The position numbers were made by a program, and so were the translations under genes. The notes under the pieces were generated by a model that was not told where the DNA came from, ran no database searches, and saw only the letters and a list, made by a program, of their open reading frames with translations. From Amanita rubescens (taxonomy: Eukaryota; Basidiomycota; Agaricomycetes; Agaricales; Amanitaceae), in the NCBI GenBank assembly GCA_015039365.1, contig WION01000072.1, positions 124,001 to 188,000 on the forward strand: a stretch of 64,000 nt of DNA. Direction: 5' to 3'. Each line of letters starts with the position of its first letter. The stretch's first letter is position 1. Positions 34,559-44,275 of the stretch are shown here, one piece after another.

Positions 34559-34950
34559 CATCTACAAAACGGCGCGAACCTTGACCAGTGGCTGTGCCCC
34601 TGGCCAGGCTCTTCCAGGCTGGGCACCGCCTCGCAAGGGTGATCCAAGCCTCGCGTCCGCCTTGCAAGGGTGGTCCAAGCCTCGCGTCTGCCTTGCAATG
34701 CTGCCAGCTGGATGGCCCGACTGCAGCTGAATATGTAATATTACCTAACAGTTAATATCGTTTGCTATACTTATGTAGAAAACAGTAGTCATATACATTT
34801 ACTAGTGGCATTTAAAGAATACCCGGCCTTGGTCCGTAGCCAACCTCCTCCTCATTATCGTGGCCCTCGCCATCCTCGGGACCCAATGCTTCTTCATCCT
34901 GCATATCAGCAGGTTCTTGCTCTTTGTTGTTCCCATTCCCGTTCTCCGCC
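34559..34950 (-). mobile_element. Second Plavaka 3' end (solo left terminus)
   Basis: Starts catctacaaaacggcgcgaa and continues cagtggctgtgcccctggcc with subterminal repeats (cttgcaagggtggtccaagcctcgcgtc), closely matching 16872-17035. About 290 bp in, the minus strand encodes the same acidic transposase tail (EEALGPEDGEGHDNEEEVGY, against EESLGPEDGEDHDEDEDVGY at 17172). The rest of the transposase is absent. No matching right end was found. Confidence 0.8.
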
Positions 34951-34952
34951 TG

Positions 34953-35400
34953 CTACAAAACGCCTCTCCACGTCCGTCCACCTTCCTGCTCGGACGGTGC
35001 ACCCGCATCCTTCCCCGCTTCAGCCTTGGTTCTGTCCAGGGCGTCCATCTCGGTCAAATCCAAAGCAGCTGGTTCAAACAATGCCAGTCCTCCCACCCAG
35101 GTATTAACCTCCACCTCCATTCGAAGATCATACGCCTCCGTAAGGTGAATCCTCGATATGGCAAAGTCTCCCAATGTGCGGTAGAGAATTCCTAAAAGGA
35201 GAGAACGAACCGCAAGTTCGTCTGGCATGTCAAGGTCTGACAAGGTCTCAGTTGAGGCTTCTTCCTGCTGAGGTGGGATTGTTGGTATTAGTTTCGAAAG
35301 AAAATCGATCTGTTCTTATGCTACGGTTTGCGAGATGTAAGCGTAGTTGTTCCAGACTATATTCACTGGTAAAATTAGAGCCTTCCTCGTTATCTGGGTG
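34953..35400 (-). pseudogene. IML2/TTC39-like C-terminal fragment fused to the Plavaka tail
   Basis: The minus frame reads RKALILPVNIVWNNYAYIS, EQIDFLSKLIPTIPP, MPDELAVRSLLLGILYRTLG, DFAISRIHLTEAYDLRMEVE, VNTWVGGLALFEPAALDL, then SEQEGGRTWRGVL. This is the C-terminal TPR-like region of fungal IML2. In-frame stops lie at 35316-35318 (TAA) and 34953-34955 (TAG). Past the second stop the same frame continues directly into the Plavaka acidic tail, so host and transposon sequences are joined within about 30 bp. The internal part of a related gene is at 25697-25940 (+). Confidence 0.72.
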
Positions 35401-35579
35401 TTCGGGTCACGTACCTGTGCCACCCACTCGCCGCTCACCCTCTCTCTAGCCTTCTACTCTCGTGCACGCGCGGGATCCCCTACTTCAGCCCCGGTCCCTC
35501 TCGCACTCTCGGTCTCAGCCCCAGCCCTCAGCGATCCGCTGTTTCACGCTCGCGGCTCACATCTCAACACCCACTCTGA

Positions 35580-35885
35580 GCACCCACCCGCTCTCGAGCA
35601 CTCTCTGTCTCGCCCCAGCCTGCCAGCTCTCTCGTTCTCGCATCCCCAGCACCCACCTGCACACGTCTCTCGGTTGGTCTCGGCATCACCCGTTCTCCCT
35701 GCCAGCCTTCTCCAGTCCCGCGTTCGCATCCTGAGCACCCGCACACGACTCTTGGTTCTTCACTGTCTTGCGTTCGCATCCTGAGCACCCACCTGCACAC
35801 GTCTCCCATCGGTCTCGGCCTCACCCGTTCTCCCTGCCAGCCTTCTCCACTGTCTCGTGTTCGCATCCTGAACACCCACCCGTTC
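35580..35885. repeat. Pyrimidine-rich tandem repeat (about 90-110 bp)
   Basis: Three imperfect copies of a block containing cgcatcctgagcacccacctgcacacgtctc, ctcggtctcggc(a/c)tcacccg and ttctccctgccagccttctccac follow each other. Frames on both strands are open by composition only. Confidence 0.7.
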
Positions 35886-36409
35886 GGATGGTCGGAAAGT
35901 AGAGACCACCGCATACGACAATAACCATGACTGTCGAGAGCGAATCGATCGACAAAATTTCTCCCCGACATTCAATTGCGCTAGGAACCGAAACGAAAGA
36001 GAAGACTATGATAACTGTGCGGCGTCCACGGCACCAGCACGGATGAGTAAGCCACGATTCGCTAAAACGCAATTCGGGCAAAAGGGAGAGAGGGTCGTCC
36101 AATGCTGCATACGGGACCATAGGGACCAGCCGGATCGCTCACTATGAAGGAAGACGGAAGGACACGAACTTGAAGGGGCGACAGAGCGAAGGTCAGGCCG
36201 AGGAGAAAATAAATCAGTAGCAGCGGGTGGAGCGCAACGGTGGCATAGTCAGAATGTTCACGTAGCCGAGGAGTTAAGCCGCATACAAAAATAAAATCAG
36301 GCGGAGAGTATGTTGCCCGGCGGCCGTAGGACGAGCCGGGTTATTTGGTTTTATTTTGGCATAAAAGACACGAATAAACTGCACAGCCACCGCCGCGCGC
36401 CTCTAAGCG
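35886..36409. other. No recognised gene
   Basis: Nothing identified. A minus-strand frame (35821-36120) extends out of the repeat and is not convincing. Confidence 0.35.
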
Positions 36410-37110
36410 ATGTCGTCAAAAGATAAGTGGAGAAAGCTAATCCCTTCCCTTCTTGGTCCATATCTGGATTTCCTTCAAAAGACCACTGGCACTAGGACTC
36501 CACCTTTGAGTGGTAAATTAAAAACCAATTGCCAACGATCCTGCAAGCCTGCCAATGCCATTGATATCCTATGCCTTTCCTTTGATAGTGTGTTATACCA
36601 TTGCCTGCTCTAATTCAACACTTGATAGAATTATAGACATCCAAAATCACACCATTGCATATTGTGATTGCCAAATTCCAGAACAAGTGATGGTGGGCTA
36701 TGGCCTCTTTCCCACTTCTCCTGTACACTCTCAAGTCACATTCTCAATATCTCTATTGGACTTCTGCCTCGTACTATTGGACGAAGGGTCTAATTCAAAC
36801 GCATCACTTCCACTCATAGCAATTTTAGAAAGGCACTATAAGAATAAGGGGTTTGATGTGTTAGACCGCTATGTATGGTCATACATCTTCCCAAGCCTAT
36901 TATTCTCACAAGAAATGACAGGGGAATCAGATTGTGGATGTATTCAAGATGATTCTGATTGCGATAACATGGTACCAAAATCTGAAACGTTTACTTGACA
37001 TGGAGACGGATCGGACACTTAGTTTCTGCGAAGGGTTGGCATTTTTTCGCCAGAATCTCAATAAAAAGAATGAGCCATTAACCGAGCTGGGCATGTACTT
37101 TCCAGAAGCA
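36410..37110 (+). pseudogene. KDZ-type transposase, N-terminal CxC-like part
   Basis: Starts at an ATG (MSSKDKWRKLIPSLLGPYLD, 36410). After a frame change it reads IAYCDCQIPEQVMVGYGLFP, TSPVHSQVTFSISLLDFCLV and AITWYQNLKRLLDMETDRTL, ending at a TAG after GMYFPEA near 37113. The C-x-C pair followed by a G.FP..P segment and a LLDF helix is the arrangement of the cysteine-cluster region that precedes KDZ transposases in mushrooms. The transposase core that should follow is missing; the next readable part is the C-terminal and protease region at 37190-38469. Confidence 0.6.
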
Positions 37111-37189
37111 TAGCGCCTTTGCCTCAACTGACTTATCTATGTTGTAGCCTCCCCTAATGTCTCCGGGGCTCACAGTGGGCAGGAAACTC

Positions 37190-38469
37190 CAAATGCGCTC
37201 AGCCTTGTGGAGCTTCGACTTGGCAAGGGGATAGAAAATAATGCAGAAGAATTGAATCACCGCTTCAGTTCCGAGACGCTAGCTATTGAGCTTGCCCTTC
37301 GTTTGCCAGAATGTACGTATATATCAGTGACTTAGGAAGGATGTAATGACTCAGTCAACTCATAGTCCATTATCTCACTATCCCATTAACTCAATGGCGA
37401 GACCGACTGCTGTCCCTTGGAAAGTCATTGATAAAAGAGTCAGCGTATACCAACTACCTGCACCGAGCGACATTGCTAGCTGCTGAAATATCCAATGGTC
37501 AGCCGCCACTTGCGCTGACCTGGAGGACCAATATCACATTGCCAGCAATGGCTTCCCTGTATGTTGAGAGCGACGCAGAAAGTGACATTGAAATCTCGGA
37601 TATCCAGGAAGCGGTGAATCGCATACCGCCTGAGCCTGAGCCTGAGGTTATCCCACTCATACAATGGTCACACCCAAGCCATGATTTTATTCAGCAGGAT
37701 ACTCAGCTCCTCTTGGACTTATCTCAGTTCTTAAGCGCTTTTAGAAAACTGAAGGCGCCTGGCACTTCAACACCTACAATAAGGACCACAGAACTTGATT
37801 CCGCTGATATGAAGATGCTGTTAGGTCCTGGTTGCATGCTTAATGACAAGTGCATCAACCAACTGCCAGTCATTTTTCAGCGCCTTTTTTCCGTTCAATA
37901 TAGCACAGCCTCTACTAGCTTTTCTATCCTCAATTCTTATATGCTGAATCAAATTAAAAGGAAGGCACCTTCTCCTGAAATTTGGCGTAACATTTCTCAA
38001 AGCCAATACTGGAATAAGAACAGGTGGATTCTGCCTATTCATCGACCTTCTCAGACGCATTGGGTGCTTGCCATCATCATCATCCCTGAAAGGAAGATTC
38101 TAGTGTTTGACAGCTTCGGGGCAAAATATGAGGATTGGCGGTCAGATCTCGATGTAGGCCACATCGCTGCTCTTTTTGTCCTATAGCTTTTGACAAGCAA
38201 ATGTTTGTTAGGATATTTTGGAATTGGTCACACGGCTTGGCCAGATTGCTAGAGAGAACGGAAAACAAGTTGTAGAGCAAGATGGTCAATGGACAGCACA
38301 TCCAATCTCCACATCCAGAGTCCAACGCAATGGATTTGATTGTGGGGTCTGGGTACTGGCTGTCGTTGCTGCTGTTCTCCGTGGCTATCACATGCCAGCT
38401 ATTTCTCATGATGACATTGCACAATTTCGTGCTACCCTTCATAGCCTTGTTCAAGTTGTATCATGCTAG
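37190..38469 (+). pseudogene. KDZ C-terminal segment plus Ulp1-like cysteine protease (C48 type)
   Basis: Exons about 37190-37313, 37362-38153 and 38212-38469 join in frame (introns about 48 and 58 nt). The product starts ETPNALSLVELRLGKGIENN, passes LALRLPEFHYLTIPLTQWRD and an acidic linker (SDAESDIEISD), then a Ulp1 domain: LNDKCINQLP, RWILPIHRPSQTHWVLAI, ILVFDSFGAKYEDW, VQRNGFDCGVWVLAVVAA. The catalytic His (THW), Asp (FDSF), Gln (VQRN) and Cys (DCG) are all present. Ulp1-like proteases cleave SUMO or similar conjugates, and KDZ transposons often carry one. The protease part is intact; the transposase core is missing, so I call the whole a deletion derivative. Confidence 0.75.
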
Positions 38470-38825
38470 CAACTTGTAAATGTACTCGTCAGGTGTGACC
38501 GCTCTGCATGGCAGGTCTGAGACCCTTCAATACCAACTTACTAATGCAGTAATGGCGGCATGAAAAATTGGTTTATTATACTACTGTAGTAACATTAGGA
38601 TGACAGAATGACAGCGAGCGGTAGTAGTAGGTATTGAGCGTGCGAGAGCGATTGATTGCAATGCGGATGATTTACGAGTTTGCAAATGGTGAGAGAAACT
38701 GGCTGATAGCGATAGGTTCGAGTTCTTGACTTATAACGGAAAACTAGGGGAAAGAACAAGCTTATAAGTAAAGATGTGTGCATAAAATAACGAAATAAAC
38801 CAATACCTTCAAGTTTATGCGAGGT
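38470..38825. other. 3' flank of the DUF6532-like relic
   Basis: No ORF of interest. Contains gtagtagta and gagcgattgattg strings shared with 5570-5800. Confidence 0.4.
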
Positions 38826-39883
38826 TCATAACAAAGTCGCCATCCGGATCCTCTTCTTCCTGTTGTTCGACGGGAGTACTAGCAGCGTTAGTGGAGCGGA
38901 TTCGAGATTTGATATTCTGATTCTCGGTCCTCTCCTTTGAAAGTGTCGCTCAGATCGCACACGAAAACAGTTGCGCGGCTGATGCGTATCGTTTTCTTGG
39001 TCTTTGCCACGCCGTCCGTTTTGACTTGACAGTGTCACCGTAGTTGTCAAATGAAAAATGTTTGGCCTTCTTGTCCGACAGTTCACCGGTTCCCATTGTT
39101 CGAGCGCCCGACCAACCTGAAATAGTTAGTCGCGTGAGTGTAGTATTGAGTATAACGCACTGCTTGCATGGCTAAAATCAAGGCTCCAACCGGTTTCTCG
39201 TCTTCATATTCATCGTCGAATTGTCCGAGCTGCGTTAAATGGCCGTTGGCGAAAGTGCTAAGTACGAGAGAATGTTCACCAAAACCCTAAATGAGACGCG
39301 CCGTCAGTCAAGAAATGTCAACGTAGGTTACCTTACCCTGCTGCCGACACCCCCATTCCTCGGCCCGTTGATAAGCGTATGTATAAAGTATAAAGTTTGC
39401 TTCCTTCATTTATCGGTCTCTTTTGAAGATGTGCGTCGATTTGGTCGGCAATGACATCTTTCATTGTCAAGCCACCCTCGCTTTGCGTAACAATCAGTTC
39501 TATTTCGTTCTTCATCCAATTCCCGACGACCTCTAAAGCCATAGTTGCAATATTGTTACGCCAGCTTTGTAGACGTTGCGTGACCTCAAATAAGAGTAAG
39601 ATATATGAGCTAGCCAAACGACGACGCACACCGATCCCTGCCATGGTCCATCCCCCTTCACTTCATGCACGTCGTCTCCATAAACACGATTGACGATGGC
39701 TTGAATATCGTCTATTTCAAGGTTACGCCAAGGATTGAGGGAAGCGGCTTTCTTCCTGGCGAGCGGCGCAACATGTTCAACAAATACGCAGTCTCGTCGT
39801 TCAGGTCCACCCCACCATGAGTCAACAGAGCGGATTCGTTCCGCCGACACCAGAAATGTTGCTAGGTGCACAAAACGTAGCAA
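38826..39883 (-). pseudogene. DUF6532-like protein, decayed
   Basis: Minus-strand segments in order: ARKKAASLNPWRNLEIDDIQ, AIVNRVYGDDVHEV, then across a GT..AG gap VTQRLQSWRNNIATMALEVV, GNWMKNEIELIV, MKDVIADQIDAHLQKR, then GALILAMQ and ALEQWETGELSDKKAKHFSF with DNYGDTV, and a C-terminus EEEDPDGDFVMNLA. The helix with SWRN, the ALILAMQ helix and the FS.DNYGD motif fit what I recall of DUF6532, an Agaricomycete domain of unknown function. Frames change between segments, so it is probably broken. The family call is from memory of the pattern only. Confidence 0.45.
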
Positions 39884-40080
39884 CTGCGGATGGATAGGTC
39901 CACACTTTTCCGCTGTATCGAGGACATTGGTTTAGAGGTATATCCGATGAATCAAGCGGCGCCTCCTGATCTCGATTCGATTTTCTTGCTCATAAAGAAA
40001 CCGGGAGTGAAGAACATGAGAAAACGGGGCGCACTGTGCTTCCGGGCTAGTGTTACTTCTCCAATGATGTCTTTTTCATC

Positions 40081-40140
40081 TACAGCTCCTCCTCCTCCTC
40101 CGTCGTCGTCGTCGTCATCATCGTCATCGTCATCGTCACC
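40081..40140. repeat. Trinucleotide microsatellite
   Basis: ctc repeats give way to cgt/cat repeats (cctcctcctcct, then cgtcgtcgtcgtcatcatcg). It encodes runs of Ser or Asp depending on strand. Confidence 0.9.
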
Positions 40141-40489
40141 TCTCCGCCTCCTTCGTTTATTACGACCATTAGCCTGATAGCGGCAGTAGTGCCCGATCAA
40201 AGTTGAATCTTGATGCCAGACTTGACTTCGGGGTGGACGGTGACCGCATTACGAGTGATGGTGTTGTGAAACATGATTCATGGAGATAATGGATCATGTT
40301 TTGATTGTTGAAAGGCAAGAAAAATAAATGGTGACGGGGCCTTGACCGGAACAGCATGTATTGATGCGAGATGATAGCCTGCGTCATGCGAAACAGCGGC
40401 AGCAGAGGTATGCGGTGAGTGGCAGGGCGGGTGGGCGATGCAGGAACACCGCACACTAGGTGAGCGGCGTGCGGTGAGATAAAACCTTG

Positions 40490-41660
40490 GTGGCGACGGT
40501 GCGGGACAACCACGGCGGAATGGATGGTGGATGGTGCAAAAACACCACTGGAGGGCATTGGTGCGAAGACAGAGCAGGTGCGCGATGGTGCGCGAAAACC
40601 ACGGCGCGGGAGGCGCACGATAGTACGAGAAAATCACAGCCGAGCGGGTGCGCAATGGTGCGCAAACACTACGGCTGAGCAGTGTGGGATGTGCGGGAAA
40701 ACCGGTGTAAGTATACCAAAAACGTTGGGCTGCAAGTAATGGTGCGTGAACACCACGCCCGTAACCAGTCAAGGGTGCAAAAGTACCTGCCTGGTCACAA
40801 AAACCACGAGATGCTGGTGTAAGAACACCACGGGCGAGGGCGTAGCGAACGTTCTCAAAACTCGTGGGGGTGCTGGTGTAAGAATACCGCGGGCGGGGGC
40901 GTGGGGGACGGTTCTCAAGAACCATAGAGTTTCTGGCGTAAGAAAACCGCGGGCTGGGGCGTAGTGAACGGTTCTCGAGAACTAAGGAAGGGCTGGTGTA
41001 AGAAAACTGTGGGCGGGAGCGTGGGGGACAGTTCTCAAGAACCATGGAGTTTCTGGTGTAAGAAAACTGCGGGCGAGGGCGTAGCAAACAGTCCTAAAAA
41101 ACCATGGAGGTGTCGGTGTAAGAAAACCACGGGCGAGGGGGTGGAAAATGGCTCTAAAAAACCATGGGGGTACTGGTGTAAGAAAACCGCGGGTCGTGGG
41201 GAACAGTTCTAAAAAACCATGGAGGTGTTGGTGTAAGAAAACCACAGGCGAAGGCGTGGAGAATGGTTCTGGAAAACCATGGGGCGCCAGTGTAAGAATA
41301 CCACGGGCGGCCCGGGGGGCATGGCGAACGGTTCTCAAGAACCACGGCGTGCTGGTGTAAGAAAACTGTGGGTGGGGGCGTGATGATTGGTTCTACAGAA
41401 CCATGGGGGTGCTGGTGTAAGAAAACCACGGGCAAGGGTGGGCGAACGGTTCGCAAGAACCATGGCATTGCTAGTGTCAGAAAACCGCGGGCGGGGGCAT
41501 GGCGAATGGTTCCAAAGAACCATGGGGGGCGCCAGTATAACAAAACCGCAGACGAGGGCATGGGGGATAGTTCTCAAGAATGATGGGCATGCTGGTGTAC
41601 GAAAACTGTGGGCGAGAGGCGGAGGAACGGTGTTGGAGAACCACACGCCACGGGGCAGCA
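40490..41660. repeat. About 60-bp degenerate minisatellite
   Basis: At least fourteen units of 55-62 bp, each containing gtgtaagaaaaccgcgggcg followed by a G-rich stretch, gaacggttctcaagaa and ccatggg, run from about 40810 to 41640, with more degenerate copies before. ORFs of up to 269 codons on the minus strand and 60-107 codons on the plus strand exist only because the unit lacks stops in some frames. Confidence 0.9.
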
Positions 41661-42087
41661 ATGCTGCTGAGAAACCATGGACAACAGCAATAGAGCAGTG
41701 GTGGTACTGAGGTACCAAGGACGGCAGGGCAATGCGGGGAGTGGTGGGGGCTAAATCACCAGGTTGCTAGGCGCCGGCATGACCATTGGTGTAGAGGAAA
41801 CGTTAGACGGCGGTTCGTAAAGAGTACGGTGGGGAAATCAAGCCTTGGCGTTGATAAGATAGACCCTAGATAGATGAGACGGTGAGCGGACGAGCATACA
41901 GCGCTCACGCGCTCACGTACCAGGGCAGAATCCAGATACCACGACTACGATCGATGGTTTTTGGAAAAACTATCACATCAGATATGTCACGTGCTGAGGG
42001 AATTTCGACCATCCGTTCCTCTTTTTTGGTGGCAGTACGTGTCTGTTACGAACGTCCTGGCACTCGCGTCCATTTCCCGTCCATTGT
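41661..42087. other. Edge of minisatellite region, no gene
   Basis: The region ends with aaaaactatcac ... gtcacgtgctg at about 41965-41998, also seen at about 28078-28106. Confidence 0.4.
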
Positions 42088-42366
42088 TTGATCCTACGGC
42101 CTTCGGGAAAGCGACGTAGGCCAGGGAAAAGAGAAACTGCTGAAATGCTAGACGAAGAATCAGAAATATATGCTCAGACTGACCGTCTATCAATGTCAGC
42201 TGCTAAAAAGGACCAAACTCCTGCCCCTCATGTTGAAGATCTGGCTATCCAAGCTGAGAAAGAGGCTCGCACTCTTCAGCGAGTCGCGGAGGTGGAAGAT
42301 AGGAACCACCCTTCGGACGAAGCATTTGAACGCCGTTTGCATGATCAACAAGGGGGAAAAAGGTGA
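42088..42366 (+). CDS. Hypothetical charged ORF
   Basis: A 92-codon frame, rich in Glu, Lys and Arg and probably helical (DLAIQAEKEARTLQRVAEVE), ends at a TGA in gtgagt, which could equally be a splice donor (GGAAAAAG|GTGAGT). Downstream frames (42531-42761, 42713-42961) may be further exons (for example VKIKPGPKEAINPPPRKSKD). No family recognised. It lies upstream of the transposase tail at 43140. Confidence 0.25.
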   Translation: MILRPSGKRRRPGKRETAEMLDEESEIYAQTDRLSMSAAKKDQTPAPHVEDLAIQAEKEARTLQRVAEVEDRNHPSDEAFERRLHDQQGGKR

Positions 42367-43139
42367 GTAAGAGTTGAATATATGCAGTAAAAACTTACTT
42401 CTCGCACTAGCATTGTCGAAGAAAAAAGCTTCCACTGAATCTCGCCTTTTTGTAGATGATAACGAGAATGATTATGGTCAGTTGTTGATGTCCAGCACCA
42501 AGCACGCATATATGCACTGATAGTAGTCACTTGTCAGCACCATTGTCCGTGAAGATCAAACCGGGACCCAAAGAAGCAATTAATCCGCCACCTAGAAAGT
42601 CGAAGGATAACGTTTCTTCCGACGATGAGACCATGGATATTACGGCAGGTAAAGTTGACTTACTGCTTCCCTATCGTGCTCCTCGTGTTCTCAATCAGAC
42701 TAGAAGCGAGCAATGGCCAATGATACCTATCACGGTCTTGCACCCAACTGGAAAGACGTAATCAAGACTCGTAGTGACCGCTCTACCATGAACAAGCTCA
42801 TGGCAGGCGTGAGCCTGAGTCAGCCGACCGATGAGGATCCGGAGTCTATGGCACAGTATGGCGGGCCTGTCCCGGAAGGCGAAACGGATGACATTGAAGC
42901 GAATGCTATCAAAGACGACCCCACCCCCCACTTTGCCTCGGGAAAGTTAATAAAAAAATAAAGGCTACGTTGAGTCCAGTTCTTCGTTTCGGTTTTCGTG
43001 ACTAATGATAGGCCAATGTGAAGATTGAAGATAATCCGACGGGTCCACAAAAGCTGCGTAACGGCGATGACAAGTGGAAGCTCTGTCATCTTAGCCCCGA
43101 TAAAGACGTCCAGGCCTTATTCACAAACCGGAGCGAAAA

Positions 43140-43475
43140 ACACTCCCGGATTTCAAGGCATGTACGTAGCTCAAGTTCAAGCATTTCTCAAAATCAAACA
43201 CAACGAAATTATCCATGTGCCGCAGTAAGTTGGTTCTCGACAGTTGGCGACTCGACTTGTCCGCAAACTGGCATGTGGATAGTAGAACGGGATTTGGACG
43301 CGAACGGAGGACCCGAGATGACTGTAATTCACCTGGAATCCATCCTACTGGCGCGCATTTGATTGGAGTTGCCAGATCTACAATGATTCCACCTGAACTT
43401 GACAGTCTCAACGTTTTCAAAACTTTCTACGTAAACAAATTCATATACTATCAAGCACACGAGATTGTATTCTAG
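43140..43475 (+). mobile_element. C-terminal tail of a Plavaka/KDZ-type transposase (relic 2)
   Basis: Segments GMYVAQVQAFLKIKHNEIIH, then CPQTGMWIVERDLDANGGPE, MTVIHLESIL, GAHLIGVARSTMIPPEL, LNVFKTFYVNKFIYYQAHEI. It is the same tail as at 7373-7612 but more complete, ending YQAHEIVF and TAG at 43473-43475. A one-base shift occurs between ESIL and GAHL. The transposase core is not visible upstream. Confidence 0.55.
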
Positions 43476-44275
43476 TAGTTGTGGTCGAAATACAATGATT
43501 TTGAACCCAGGATCATCAAACGAAGTCCAGGAACGTGCAATAGTCCACTGTCCTAGATAGTCCGTCAATTAGAGACTCGGAAAGACGCACATATAGCCTC
43601 ACCTGCACCCTAACTCGTTACACAGTGAAAGCAGAACATAGTGCCATGATGCGCGCCAGGATAAGCGGCGGGAATTAGACGTGGATGCTCAACGTCGAGG
43701 GCCAGCGCCGGCAAGTGTGGGTTAGAGGACCAGGCGTGAGCAGCGGGTAACAGTGGGGAGCGAACGCCAGTCACAGAACGGTGGTGAGGAGTTGTGTTGC
43801 TTGGGAGTTGGGTGTGAGTGGCAAACCGGAAGCAGGTACTCACCAAAGCGCGCGTTGAGCGGCCATGGCCAAAGTGAAAGGGGGCAGAGCTGACGTCGGT
43901 AGTGCGGGAGCAATCGAAGCTGACGTCGTCAGAGTGGGAGCACGCAAAGCTTTCTTTGGCAAAGCATTGAGTGGCAGCGGAAATACCCGTTTTGCTGATA
44001 CATAGGCTGGACTCGCTCACATCTGAATAATGTGGGGGGCAGGACACGAGTGACAGGACGTTCATAACGGTAACGTACTTGCACTGAAAAACTGGAACAA
44101 TCGCAGACTCCTTCCCAGTCTCACGGAGCAGCGGCGGGGGTATCAGGTGGGCAAAGTTGAGGGTCGGCGGGTCATTTTTGTGTCTGCGGCGTGGTTGTGG
44201 GGGCGCGGGGGTGCCGTTTTAGCTTGGGAGAGATGAGGGGACGATAATGACGGAGATAAGGAGGCTGGTCAATCA
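43476..44275. other. No recognised gene
   Basis: GC-rich sequence with ORFs on the minus strand (43610-44065) that I consider non-coding. It resembles in composition the minisatellite flanks. Confidence 0.35.

Noticed and set aside
35460..35975. Several 66-145 codon ORFs on both strands
   Set aside because: They lie in a pyrimidine-rich tandem repeat and are open by composition.
40278..41087. 269-codon minus-strand ORF and many 60-130 codon ORFs to 41718
   Set aside because: They follow the 60-bp minisatellite period and have no domain, start context or splice structure.
42444..42458. String gcctttttgtagatg, one mismatch from the Plavaka right end
   Set aside because: It has none of the GC-rich subterminal repeats that follow the real ends, so it is probably chance.
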